Positions 22,454 to 29,060 of a stretch of DNA of 32,443 bases are shown piece by piece. This DNA is from a virus, in IMG/VR virus record IMGVR_UViG_3300008735_000056, positions 1 to 32,443 of that record; one strand, given 5' to 3'. The position numbers and the translations under genes are program-made. Under the pieces are notes generated by a model that was not told where the DNA came from, ran no database searches, and saw nothing but the letters and a program-made list of their open reading frames with translations. Position 1 is the stretch's first letter. Each line of letters opens with the position of its first letter.

Positions 22454-22822
22454 ATGTTAATTCAAAAACCATGGGGAAACTATAAAGTTCTACTTGAAAG
22501 TGACCATTATGTCGTAAAAGAACTACGACTTTTCCCTGAACAACAGTTTAGTTTGCAAAAACACGAACATCGCATTGAAGAATGGACAATTTTAGAAGGA
22601 ACAGGGTTAATAACTCTTGGTGAATCCCCACAACAGACATCTACGTTCGTTTCTGGAGAAAGATCAAGGGTAATGGTTCCGCAAGGATACATACATCGTC
22701 TTAAAAATACGAGTAAAAACAATGACTTAGTGGTTTTAGAGATTTGGTGGTCTAAGAAAGAAAACGGTCTATCAGAGGAAGATATTATCAGATATGAGGA
22801 CGATTACGACAGGATTTGTTAA
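22454..22822 (+). CDS. Cupin, mannose-6-phosphate isomerase type II-like
   Basis: 122 residues, matching only the C-terminal isomerase domain of bifunctional GDP-mannose pyrophosphorylase/mannose-6-phosphate isomerase. Hallmarks: KPWGNYKVLL at the start, LFPEQQFSLQKHEHRIEEWTILEG (metal-binding His/Glu), the second cupin motif VPQGYIHRLKN, and a closing EEDIIRYEDDYDRI, which is the usual end of the family. It would interconvert mannose-6-P and fructose-6-P or act on a related sugar. In a phage with a putative DNA glycosyltransferase and a nucleotidyltransferase it may help to supply an activated sugar; capsule or LPS change is the alternative. Confidence 0.82.
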   Translation: MLIQKPWGNYKVLLESDHYVVKELRLFPEQQFSLQKHEHRIEEWTILEGTGLITLGESPQQTSTFVSGERSRVMVPQGYIHRLKNTSKNNDLVVLEIWWSKKENGLSEEDIIRYEDDYDRIC

Positions 22823-23636
22823 GTTTTTAGAACTGCTGCCTGTTCTTAAGGTAGTAGAAGAAACCCCTCGTCGTAAAGAATATAAATCAAAGAAAATATC
22901 AAAACCACAACCTTGTGCGTTTTGCAAAAAAGAATTTAACAATCCCCGAAAGCGTAAATACTGCTCTGCGGTGTGCAGAGTAGAAGCTCATTCTCTTAGA
23001 CATCAAGTTAACGATTACGATAAAGAAAGAAACTGTGTTCGTTGTGGGAACACTCTGCCTTATGGGGCAACAACCTATTGTTCAGAAGACTGTAGAAAAG
23101 AGCAACAGTACGAAAATAATAGAAACCCACTTAGCACTTACGGAACAGGGGAAAGGGCTTCTTTAATCCCTTATGAACCCAACGTAATGCCTACGCATTC
23201 AGTAGACCCTGATGTGCTAGCACAAGCGGAACTACATGTAGAGTGTCACGGGAGCGGAATAAAAGAAGACATAGATGAACTCAATCGTATTATTATGGAA
23301 GAAAACTGGGTACGACCTGCAAGATATAAGAAAACTTTTCGTTCTCCTAAAGAAAGCGGTAAGTTGTATTGGACAGTAAAACAAAACGAAAACAGACGCA
23401 GGGAAGACGCAGGATTACCCAAGATAACAAGCATGAGAAAGTCTAACTTAGAACAGCAACTTATAGACCATCACAAGAAAAAAGATAAAAACCCAGTGAC
23501 AGCTATAAGAGAAAAGAACTATCAAGTACAAAAACATACGAAGGGGTTTGCCACCATTGGGTACAACCCACGCACAGAGAGTGGAATGTTAAAGTCAGAA
23601 CTACTTCAGAAGGTTCATGCAAAAAACAAATCCTAA
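22794..23636 (+). CDS. Double zinc-ribbon protein with basic C-terminus
   Basis: 280 residues. Two similar four-cysteine modules: C41, C44, C57, C61 (PCAFCKKEF, KYCSAVC) and C81, C84, C96, C100 (CVRCGNTL, YCSEDC), each C-x2-C-x11/12-C-x3-C, probably binding one zinc each. After a linker comes a charged helical C-terminal region with MRKSNLEQQLIDHHKKKDK and a Gly/Tyr end (ATIGYNPRTESG). HNH cores are not seen, so nuclease activity is unsupported. It may bind DNA, RNA or host polymerase. The start overlaps the cupin by 29 bp with a distant AGAGGAAG site, so it is not certain. Confidence 0.6.
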   Translation: MRTITTGFVKFLELLPVLKVVEETPRRKEYKSKKISKPQPCAFCKKEFNNPRKRKYCSAVCRVEAHSLRHQVNDYDKERNCVRCGNTLPYGATTYCSEDCRKEQQYENNRNPLSTYGTGERASLIPYEPNVMPTHSVDPDVLAQAELHVECHGSGIKEDIDELNRIIMEENWVRPARYKKTFRSPKESGKLYWTVKQNENRRREDAGLPKITSMRKSNLEQQLIDHHKKKDKNPVTAIREKNYQVQKHTKGFATIGYNPRTESGMLKSELLQKVHAKNKS

Positions 23637-23655
23637 ACAACTCGGGTACAACTCC

Positions 23656-23707
23656 TTTACATTCAAAACGTCGGGCGTATAATGTATATACTAGGTTAAA
23701 ACCCTAG
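23656..23707 (+). promoter_or_regulatory. Promoter TTTACA-N16-TATAAT with CTAGG inverted repeat
   Basis: TTTACA (23656-23661), 16-bp spacer, TATAAT (23678-23683), near identical to the promoter at 21858. CTAGG (23691-23695) pairs with CCTAG (23703-23707) just after the expected start. The first gene lies 42 bp on, with TAGGAGAAA. Confidence 0.85.
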
Positions 23708-23748
23708 ATGGAAAAATTTATAACAATAGACTAAGATAGGAGAAACAT

Positions 23749-23985
23749 ATGTCAGAGTCAACAGAACTGGTGGTCGATTTATCAGATCACATCCGAGATG
23801 CAGGTATCATAAGTAAAAACAAATGGAACGTGGAATACGCCATTGAAAAATGTCACGAAGCCTTGTGCTCTTTAGATGAAGAGCAATTAGACAGAGTGGG
23901 AGAAGCATTTTCTGCTGTTATCGCAGTGGCTAATATCTACGCAGACCACACTCCAGGAAAGCGTCGTTTTAAAATAGATGGTTAA
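23749..23985 (+). CDS. Hypothetical small protein
   Basis: 78 residues, first gene of the last rightward unit, with promoter and TAGGAGAAAC ribosome site. Helical and acidic: ELVVDLSDHIRDAGI, YAIEKCHEALCSLDEEQLDR, FSAVIAVANIYADH, then a basic end GKRRFKI. No family recognised. It overlaps the next gene by 8 bp. Confidence 0.6.
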   Translation: MSESTELVVDLSDHIRDAGIISKNKWNVEYAIEKCHEALCSLDEEQLDRVGEAFSAVIAVANIYADHTPGKRRFKIDG

Positions 23986-24193
23986 AGACGAAAGTATGTT
24001 GGACGTCGTGCTCTTAGGAGCACACGTTCAAGAAAAGCTAAAGAAAGCCAGTAGGAAACTAGGGCAAATTCGAGCGTGGTCAGAGGAAGCTACACCAGAT
24101 CAAAAAGAAGATCCAGATAACGTGTGTAATATGCTGATCGCTATTGAAGATACCGAAAGGCTGATCAATAAATTACTGGAGGACACAGTATGA
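23978..24193 (+). CDS. Hypothetical small helical protein
   Basis: 71 residues, helical throughout (LLGAHVQEKLKKASRKLGQI; NMLIAIEDTERLINKLLED). An ATG at 23996 is an alternative start and gives a product without the first six residues. It overlaps both neighbours, by 8 and 4 bp. No family recognised; the small paired helices could form a dimer, which is inference. Confidence 0.5.
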   Translation: MVKDESMLDVVLLGAHVQEKLKKASRKLGQIRAWSEEATPDQKEDPDNVCNMLIAIEDTERLINKLLEDTV

Positions 24194-24384
24194 AGAAAGA
24201 CAGACTGTTCCGTGCTACTTTTGTAGATGCGGCAAACATGGATTGTCAAATAACTATTGAGTTCAAAGCACCTTTTCCTATTGATGAGGAAGTGGACTAT
24301 GCAAAAGTAGCTCAAGTTAAATTCAATCATTTAATTAGTCTTGGACATATTAAAGTTCGGGACGTAGAACCTGTGGAGGTGTAA
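24190..24384 (+). CDS. Hypothetical small beta-rich protein
   Basis: 64 residues, preceded by GGAGGA and overlapping the upstream stop (ATGA). Reads as alternating strands and one helix: RLFRATFVDAANMDCQITIEF, DYAKVAQVKFNHLISLG, HIKVRDVEPVEV. Such short alpha/beta products near dUTPase genes are common in phages. Function unknown. The TAA stop overlaps the next ATG. Confidence 0.55.
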   Translation: MKKDRLFRATFVDAANMDCQITIEFKAPFPIDEEVDYAKVAQVKFNHLISLGHIKVRDVEPVEV

Positions 24385-24854
24385 TGGGAACAAGAAGTAA
24401 TATCATTTATGAAGAACCGACTGGAGAGGTTTTATCTATGTACTGTCACTATGACGGTTATCCTAGCCATAACGGAAGGATACTGTTTGACCAGTATAAT
24501 AGTGCAGAAAAAGCCAAAGCACTGGTAGAAGTAGGTTACGCCAGAGTTTTAGACAAAGAAGGTGTAGGTGTAGATCCTGAAAGACCTAACGAAATGGAAC
24601 GGCACAGAAACCTAAACAGTTATATGTGGAGCGTTGATGAGGTCATGATTGAGTACATTTACCGCTTTGCTAGAGGTCAATGGTGGATGTCTAAAATTGA
24701 ATCAGTTAAGCCAAAGGACTCTTACATGGTTAGTATCACCTACCACTCAAAGTTTAAACTGCTATCAGAAGTGCTTGAGGAATTGAATAAAGAAAGAGAT
24801 ATTGTAGAAGACATACTAGATAAGCGATCAGAAGTGTGGCTTAGAGGCGGTTGA
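24384..24854 (+). CDS. Conserved phage protein of the MGTRSNI type
   Basis: 156 residues. The opening MGTRSNIIYEE, then MYCHYDGYPSHNGRILFDQY and AKALVEVGYARVL, match a family I know from many phages (start M-G-T-R-S, then a W/Y-D-G-Y-P motif); its function is not known to me. The second half is helical with LLSEVLEELNKERDIVEDIL. A GGAGGTG ribosome site lies just ahead, and the stop TGA overlaps the dUTPase start. Confidence 0.7.
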   Translation: MGTRSNIIYEEPTGEVLSMYCHYDGYPSHNGRILFDQYNSAEKAKALVEVGYARVLDKEGVGVDPERPNEMERHRNLNSYMWSVDEVMIEYIYRFARGQWWMSKIESVKPKDSYMVSITYHSKFKLLSEVLEELNKERDIVEDILDKRSEVWLRGG

Positions 24855-25276
24855 TGCAAATTAGAATACTAAATAGAACGCCCATGCCAGACTATGCTAC
24901 TTCAGGATCAGGGGGAATGGACATCTATTCTCCTAGAGTGGTTAGAATACCGTCTAAACAAACTATCGTAATTGAAACAGGTTTTGCTATATGGATTAAG
25001 GATCCTAAGTTTTGTGGTGTGTTACTCTCTCGCTCTGGGCTTGCGAGCAAAGGCATTGTCTTAGCGAACTCAATTGGTCTGATCGACTCCGATTATCAGG
25101 GCGAATTGAAAGTCTGCCTTTATAACAGGAGTAACACACCCTACATAATAGAGCTAGGAGATAGAATAGCCCAGTTGGCTATTATGAAGGTTGAACAAAT
25201 AAAACCAGTAGTGGTTGACCAGTTTGAGCATGAAACAGAACGTGGTACAGGAGGCTTTGGTAGCACAGGAGAGTAG
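24854..25276 (+). CDS. dut: dUTPase (deoxyuridine 5'-triphosphate nucleotidohydrolase)
   Basis: 140 residues, hydrolysing dUTP to dUMP and pyrophosphate as a trimer. All family motifs are present: I SGSGGMDIYS (17-26), II SRSGLASKG, III GLIDSDYQGEL with the catalytic Asp, IV GDRIAQLAI, V RGTGGFGSTG. I start at the ATG at 24854, which overlaps the upstream TGA; a TTG one codon earlier is possible. In this phage it both keeps uracil out of DNA and supplies dUMP, the likely substrate of the hydroxymethylase at 12570. Immediately followed by the next ATG. Confidence 0.95.
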   Translation: MQIRILNRTPMPDYATSGSGGMDIYSPRVVRIPSKQTIVIETGFAIWIKDPKFCGVLLSRSGLASKGIVLANSIGLIDSDYQGELKVCLYNRSNTPYIIELGDRIAQLAIMKVEQIKPVVVDQFEHETERGTGGFGSTGE

Positions 25277-25534
25277 ATGAACAAACGGTACAAAGGCACA
25301 GTTGATTGGTTTAAAGAGAGAGGACCCACAGGTAAAAGAAACAGAAGAAAAGGAACATCTGCTGGTTTTTCTAGTTTTTCAGCATGGCGTGTTATTGTAA
25401 GGGATACTGAAACTAACACCATAGTCGAAGAAGCTGTTGTTAAAACAAAAGATATCGACAGTGCTGTAACCGTAGCAAAAAAGATGGCAAAGGAGTGGGA
25501 AAATAAATGCTCAAATACATTAGAGATACAGTAA
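25277..25534 (+). CDS. Hypothetical basic protein
   Basis: 85 residues, ATG directly after the dUTPase stop. N-terminal half basic (YKGTVDWFKERGPTGKRNRR), then FSSFSAWRVIVRDTETNTIVEEAVVKTKDID, a beta pair, and a helix at the end. The layout resembles small phage proteins with one strand-strand-helix unit. No family recognised. It overlaps the following oxygenase gene by 28 bp, whose GGAG site lies in its coding sequence. Confidence 0.55.
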   Translation: MNKRYKGTVDWFKERGPTGKRNRRKGTSAGFSSFSAWRVIVRDTETNTIVEEAVVKTKDIDSAVTVAKKMAKEWENKCSNTLEIQ

Positions 25535-26088
25535 CACTAACACCTGAATTTGAATATTGGGATGAACCTGAAACAAGAGAATATAATGGGGTACAAGTGA
25601 TAGGCAGACCCACGCGAGGATTTGGCGACAGCCCTTTTGAATACGCAGGTAAGTTCATGGCTCCTGAACCTTGGGACACCGACAATATGAATTTTTACAA
25701 GGATATAGCAGAGGAACTTGCGTCCCATGCTACAGGTAGGAAAGTTAAATTCACCTTTTGTTTATGTGGTCTGTATAAATCAGGCTACGTCACTATCCCA
25801 CACCATTCAGATACGGTGCCCACGTTAGATGATATAGTGTTATCCTTTTCTTTTGGTGCTCCTAGACTATTTGAATGGAACACGTATGTGGAGGACATTA
25901 AAAAAGAGAGTAACACTAGTGAAATAAGCACCTGTTATCACAACAGAGACGAAACAACAAGATACTTGTTAAGTCATGGGGATGCATTGATTTTTGATGG
26001 GCATTCTCAGATGAGGAGTACTCACGCAGTACCTAAGTTAGAAAATGTTGGGGAAAGAATTAACCTGACATTTCGAAGTGGTCTTTAA
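25507..26088 (+). CDS. AlkB-like 2-oxoglutarate/Fe(II) dioxygenase
   Basis: 193 residues. The AlkB pattern is clear: H100-x-D102 (IPHHSDTVP), FSFGAPRLFEW as the next strand, the second metal His H173 (MRSTHAVPK), and RINLTFR with R184 and R190 for 2-oxoglutarate and substrate. GDALIFDGHSQ precedes H173 as usual. Known relatives remove alkyl groups from DNA or RNA bases by oxidation, so this may repair phage nucleic acid; action on its own modified bases is speculative. It is the second oxygenase of the window. Its end overlaps a convergent small gene by 29 bp and no terminator is seen. Confidence 0.85.
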   Translation: MLKYIRDTVTLTPEFEYWDEPETREYNGVQVIGRPTRGFGDSPFEYAGKFMAPEPWDTDNMNFYKDIAEELASHATGRKVKFTFCLCGLYKSGYVTIPHHSDTVPTLDDIVLSFSFGAPRLFEWNTYVEDIKKESNTSEISTCYHNRDETTRYLLSHGDALIFDGHSQMRSTHAVPKLENVGERINLTFRSGL

Positions 26089-26212
26089 TTTTATTCTTTA
26101 AGTAAACACACAACAAGACTGGGCTTATTATGATTCCTATAAGCACCACCAGTAATCCTAAGCCTACAAATAGTGCTCCTTCCCAATACTTAGTAAAAAC
26201 AGGTGGCACCAT
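26060..26212 (-). CDS. 50-residue single-span membrane protein
   Basis: Last gene of the leftward operon. The product starts MVPPVFTKYWEGALFVGLGL and has one long hydrophobic helix (about 12-37) and a basic end (LKNKIKDHFEMSG). GGAG stands 9 bp before the ATG. Its 3' end runs 29 bp into the convergent AlkB-like gene. Together with the next gene it makes a pair of small membrane proteins; function unknown. Confidence 0.5.
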   Translation of the reverse strand: MVPPVFTKYWEGALFVGLGLLVVLIGIIISPVLLCVYLKNKIKDHFEMSG

Positions 26213-26214
26213 AA

Positions 26215-26322
26215 TTATGTCTCCGCATTATCATCATCAAAGTACACCAGTGCATAGGCTGGTAAGCCAATGCAAACAAGTATGCCTATAAAGTAGGCAA
26301 AGTCTATTAAGAATTCAGTCAT
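26215..26322 (-). CDS. 35-residue single-span membrane peptide
   Basis: The ATG overlaps the stop of the upstream gene (TAATG), with GAGGAG ahead. The product MTEFLIDFAYFIGILVCIGL continues to a short acidic tail (YFDDDNAET). One transmembrane helix. Exact coupling on this side and a 2-bp gap to the next gene support it as real. Function unknown. Confidence 0.55.
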   Translation of the reverse strand: MTEFLIDFAYFIGILVCIGLPAYALVYFDDDNAET

Positions 26323-26696
26323 TACTCCTCCCTCACACTTCCATAAACTACACGATAAGCTCTCTTTAAGAACTGGAGCTTGGTTAGTGTAGAAGCATTA
26401 GTCATTAAACCGATATGGTCTTTAACCTCTTGCGCACTAATTGGAACGGTGTACCCCCCATTTTCATCTTTGCGTAAAAGACTGCGGTCTTTACCCATTA
26501 TCTTCATGCGAGTATAAAAATCTTTCCAGTTATCCTCGGTGATTTCGCTCATACCTACTGACGAACATGCCCAGATAAGTTTGTCTAACACATCTGTCAT
26601 ATAGCCCAGTGGGTTCCCTTCATCGTCAAAAGTGCCGTCGGGTTCAAAAACCTTAGTGCTTTCTTTTACTTTGCTGTAATCGTAATTTAATGGCAT
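26322..26696 (-). CDS. Hypothetical helical protein
   Basis: 124 residues, start coupled to the upstream stop (GAGGAGTAATG). The product reads DVLDKLIWACSSVGMSEITE, DNWKDFYTRMKIMGKDRSLL, PISAQEVKDHIGLMTNASTL and TKLQFLKRAYRVVYG, all helical and soluble. It looks like a conserved phage protein of marine type, but I cannot name a family or role. Confidence 0.6.
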   Translation of the reverse strand: MPLNYDYSKVKESTKVFEPDGTFDDEGNPLGYMTDVLDKLIWACSSVGMSEITEDNWKDFYTRMKIMGKDRSLLRKDENGGYTVPISAQEVKDHIGLMTNASTLTKLQFLKRAYRVVYGSVREE

Positions 26697-26857
26697 TACT
26701 CCTCCTCAGTTAAACAGTGTAGATGATATTTATCTTTCGTCACAGGTTCCCAGTATATAGGGACACCTGCGGGAAAATAGCAGGCACAGTAGCTACACTT
26801 TCCACTGTACTTTGCCTTAATAATCTTATGTTTGGGACGTGTGTATATTTTATTCAT
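26696..26857 (-). CDS. Small zinc-binding protein
   Basis: 53 residues from the ATG at 26857, preceded by GGGAG; upstream in-frame starts lie inside the neighbour and give a poor sequence. C21-x2-C24 with H46 and C48 near the end (GKCSYC; YHLHCL), and a W between them (VPIYWEPV), form a single-zinc ribbon. The protein at 27498 has the same plan, so the two are paralogues. DNA or protein binding is possible; no function known. Confidence 0.6.
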   Translation of the reverse strand: MNKIYTRPKHKIIKAKYSGKCSYCACYFPAGVPIYWEPVTKDKYHLHCLTEEE

Positions 26858-27176
26858 CAATCTCCCACTTATTGTCCATGGTGTAATAATAACTCTCAAA
26901 GAGTTCTTTACCATATTGCTCACCGAATGGACCACCGCTAGCAAATAGGTCACCACCTTCCCAAAAACGAATAGGTGTAGCAACACTAGGTATTCGCAGG
27001 TCAAATAGTTTGTCTCGATCATATACTGGGTCTTCTGCCCATTTTACAAACTGCTCGTTCATATTTTCTATTATAGCTATACCATCTTCCAGAGTACCTG
27101 CTCCAATAACATAGAAGCGAGGTTTATCAGGATCATAACCGCTGGGGTGTAGAGTAAACTCGTATATTTTATTCAT
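26850..27176 (-). CDS. Unknown protein, paralogue of the next upstream gene
   Basis: 108 residues from the ATG at 27176, which overlaps the upstream TGA by 4 bp (ATGA). It begins MNKIYEFTLHPSG and has FYVIGAGTLEDGIAIIENMN, IRFWEGGDL and an aromatic end. The gene at 27173 shows the same order (KVYEF, FAFGKGTLKEGADLITKM, SVFEGGD), so the two come from a duplication. The family is not known to me. It overlaps the small zinc protein by 8 bp. Confidence 0.55.
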   Translation of the reverse strand: MNKIYEFTLHPSGYDPDKPRFYVIGAGTLEDGIAIIENMNEQFVKWAEDPVYDRDKLFDLRIPSVATPIRFWEGGDLFASGGPFGEQYGKELFESYYYTMDNKWEIDE

Positions 27177-27514
27177 GGTGTCCATTTTCCTTCAATTGCG
27201 GTGGGGTCGGGTTCCCCATCTATTGTTGCAGCTTCCATATATTCTACTTTCCCGTTTAATTCAGCAGTTATATCTCCCCCTTCAAACACGCTCATAGGCA
27301 CTTTGTCGTAAGGTTTGGGCAGAGTGAAATAAGGTTCGTCTTGACGTATTTTGCCGTCCTTGTCAGGTTTATACCAGTCCTGATACCTTGTTTCTAGCTC
27401 TTTGTCCATTTTGGTAATTAAATCAGCTCCCTCTTTTAATGTACCTTTACCAAACGCAAATACATTCTTTTGCGTATAGACTTTAAACTCGTAGACCTTA
27501 GTAGGAGTCTTCAT
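27173..27514 (-). CDS. Unknown protein, paralogue of the next downstream gene
   Basis: 113 residues from the ATG at 27514 (MKTPTKVYEFKVYTQ), chosen by match with its paralogue; a start at 27559 is possible but adds a basic stretch read in the overlap with another gene. Shared features are listed under the gene at 26850. It alternates strands and helices and ends in IEGKWTP. Its start lies within the zinc protein gene, so the two are coupled. Confidence 0.55.
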   Translation of the reverse strand: MKTPTKVYEFKVYTQKNVFAFGKGTLKEGADLITKMDKELETRYQDWYKPDKDGKIRQDEPYFTLPKPYDKVPMSVFEGGDITAELNGKVEYMEAATIDGEPDPTAIEGKWTP

Positions 27515-27803
27515 TGAACTCTTTTTGCATTTGTATCGCCTCTGCGTAGTCGCTGCCAAAGGTGTCCCTATTAAACTGATAGTCCTTTGTGTCTTGTACT
27601 CCTCTAGCGTACTCGGGATCTTGCATTAACCTCTCGTGCTGAGATGATTGAATAGCCCCACCACCTTCACGTTCCGACTCTGCTTTACACACACCTTTGT
27701 GGATTACTCCAGTTCCAGCTTCCCACCAGACCTCTTCATTGCGCTCGGTTTTACCGCCACAATGCTGGCATTTGCCAGGATATCTTGCGTAAATTAATTT
27801 CAT
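27498..27803 (-). CDS. Zinc-ribbon protein with acidic tail
   Basis: 101 residues, ATG overlapping the upstream TGA. The first 40 residues, MKLIYARYPGKCQHCGG and then EEVWWEAGTGVIHKGVC, form a ribbon with C12, C15, H35 and C39, like the 53-residue zinc protein downstream. Residues 45-101 are a soluble tail with LMQDPEYARGVQDTKDY. The family resembles small phage zinc proteins with a C-x2-C ... W ... H-x3-C pattern. Function unknown. Confidence 0.6.
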   Translation of the reverse strand: MKLIYARYPGKCQHCGGKTERNEEVWWEAGTGVIHKGVCKAESEREGGGAIQSSQHERLMQDPEYARGVQDTKDYQFNRDTFGSDYAEAIQMQKEFNEDSY

Positions 27804-27994
27804 TGTTCTACTCTCTCGGTATAGTTTGGGTGTAGAGTTGTCTCTATCACAAGTAATCTACTTATTGTTTTCCACGTATCAAGACTAACAGTAGATGATA
27901 ATCTTGTTAGCTCATCTGGGTCACAATTAAGTAGGGTTGTCCTCATGGCTTTATTAAGCCTTCTAGTGAGGTTATCTACTTTCTTTATGCACAT
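27800..27994 (-). CDS. Hypothetical small helical protein
   Basis: 64 residues from the ATG at 27994, which has TAAGGAGAATT ahead; an earlier in-frame ATG at 28045 lies inside the neighbour and lacks such a site. The product MCIKKVDNLTRRLNKAMRTT is basic, followed by DPDELTRLSSTVSLDTWKTI, all helical. No family recognised. Coupled by ATGA to the zinc-ribbon gene that follows. Confidence 0.55.
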   Translation of the reverse strand: MCIKKVDNLTRRLNKAMRTTLLNCDPDELTRLSSTVSLDTWKTISRLLVIETTLHPNYTERVEQ

Positions 27995-28002
27995 AATTCT
28001 CC

Positions 28003-28188
28003 TTACATTTTCCTTTTTAGTTGTTGATAAATAGCTCTGCCGCACTTAGGATCCAGGAATATGGTGGGGTGGCGTTTTTCCACCCCATCCTTATCCTTGA
28101 CCATCCTTTGTACATGCTTAGCTTCCGTACAGTCCACTCCCCCTTTACGCAGGGAGCGTCTGAGTTCTTTTGCTTTCTTAGCGTTCAT
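28003..28188 (-). CDS. Small basic protein
   Basis: 61 residues, ATG overlapping the upstream TGA. Very basic at both ends (MNAKKAKELRRSLRKGG; YQQLKRKM), with two Cys and a central DGVEKRHPTIFLDPKCGRAI. The basic start is typical of nucleic-acid-binding phage peptides, but no family is recognised. Confidence 0.55.
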   Translation of the reverse strand: MNAKKAKELRRSLRKGGVDCTEAKHVQRMVKDKDGVEKRHPTIFLDPKCGRAIYQQLKRKM

Positions 28189-28637
28189 GAGTCATCATTC
28201 CTTATACGCACATACTCGGTTAACGCACTTTGAAAGCTACAGCCACGAAGACTGATCGCATAGTAAGTGAACTCTTTTGAGCGGTGAACTGAGATATGAT
28301 GATACTCACCAGCTTGATAGTAATAAGACAAAGGAGTATCGTAGACCGTTGACCAGATCTTTTCTTCCTTCTTCTCATCATTCTCGTCCCACTGTGTGGG
28401 TAGGTCTGATGGCTCATCTGTTTCATGAGTTTCACTGAAGTAATAGCCATACACTGGAGCTTGAGTTCTTATAAACATCTCAAGTATTGAGTAGATGACT
28501 TTCATTTCTTGGTAAACTAAAGGAGACTCTTCTTTCATAGTCTCATAGTCCCACATCTCAGGCATAAACAGTCCATCGTCATCCGAGCTTTTATACACAT
28601 ACCAACCATCTGAGTTGGCAACCTTTGAATTTTCCAT
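28185..28637 (-). CDS. Hypothetical protein, first gene of the second leftward operon
   Basis: 150 residues from the ATG at 28637, which has GCGGAG seven bases upstream; the ATG two codons earlier is too close to that site. Acidic and aromatic: MWDYETMKEESPLVYQEMKV, YGYYFSETHETDEPSDLPTQ, YYYQAGEYHHISVHRS, YYAISLRGCSF. No family recognised. The promoter with a perfect inverted repeat lies just upstream. It may be a host-takeover type protein, but only position suggests so. Confidence 0.6.
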   Translation of the reverse strand: MENSKVANSDGWYVYKSSDDDGLFMPEMWDYETMKEESPLVYQEMKVIYSILEMFIRTQAPVYGYYFSETHETDEPSDLPTQWDENDEKKEEKIWSTVYDTPLSYYYQAGEYHHISVHRSKEFTYYAISLRGCSFQSALTEYVRIRNDDS

Positions 28638-28663
28638 AAGCATTCTCCGCTTAATTAAACAAT

Positions 28664-28718
28664 GTATAGGTTATTCAACCTATACTACCTATTATACTAA
28701 CGATTAAACGACTCTAAA
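28664..28718 (-). promoter_or_regulatory. Leftward promoter with perfect 9-bp inverted repeat
   Basis: On the reverse strand TTTAGA (28718-28713), 16 bp, TATAAT (28696-28691). GTATAGGTT and AACCTATAC (28664-28685) flank a 4-base loop just after the start. The run TTAATCGTTAG before the -10 is shared with the promoter at 29662. The -35 lies inside a hairpin (AACAACTC with GAGTCGTT) that may end the upstream operon. Confidence 0.8.
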
Positions 28719-28727
28719 GCGAGTTGT

Positions 28728-29060
28728 TTAAGCATTTTTAACATACCAAACGGGAAGATCTTCGCCGTCGATTTGAATAACTTTTTCGTCTTCCACCGTT
28801 GTTATGACTATAATCTCATGATTACTGAGTTTGATAGGCTCTTCTTCCGTACCCTCAGCCAAGAGGTCGAACTCCCATTCGCTATACTCCTCCCAAAACC
28901 TATCTTCAGCCTCAATATCATTTTCATTGATTTCGTGGCTCCCAGTACATAGCACTTCGCCATACATATCATCGACATCTAGTAATTCCCTAACCTTTTG
29001 AGTCAGCTCTTCGCTACCGTCGAGAGATTCTTTTTCTAGTGATACTTTAAACCAGATCAT
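28728..29060 (-). CDS. Hypothetical acidic protein
   Basis: 110 residues from the ATG at 29060 with GGGAGGATGT ahead and an ATGA overlap with the upstream stop. Acidic, alternating helices and strands: MIWFKVSLEKESLDGSEELT, VRELLDVDDMYGEVLCTG, EDRFWEEYSEWEFDLL, HEIIVITTVEDEKVIQIDGE. The strong negative charge is like DNA-mimic inhibitors, but that is a guess. Second and last gene of its operon. Confidence 0.55.
   Translation of the reverse strand: MIWFKVSLEKESLDGSEELTQKVRELLDVDDMYGEVLCTGSHEINENDIEAEDRFWEEYSEWEFDLLAEGTEEEPIKLSNHEIIVITTVEDEKVIQIDGEDLPVWYVKNA

Noticed and set aside
26858-27022. N-terminal extension of the 53-residue zinc protein
   Set aside because: The extension lies antiframe to its neighbour, looks like a hydrophobic artefact, and the ATG at 26857 has GGGAG and aligns with the paralogue.
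28021-28255. Two forward-strand frames over the leftward operon
   Set aside because: Both are shadows of the coupled reverse genes at 28003 and 28185, without ribosome sites.
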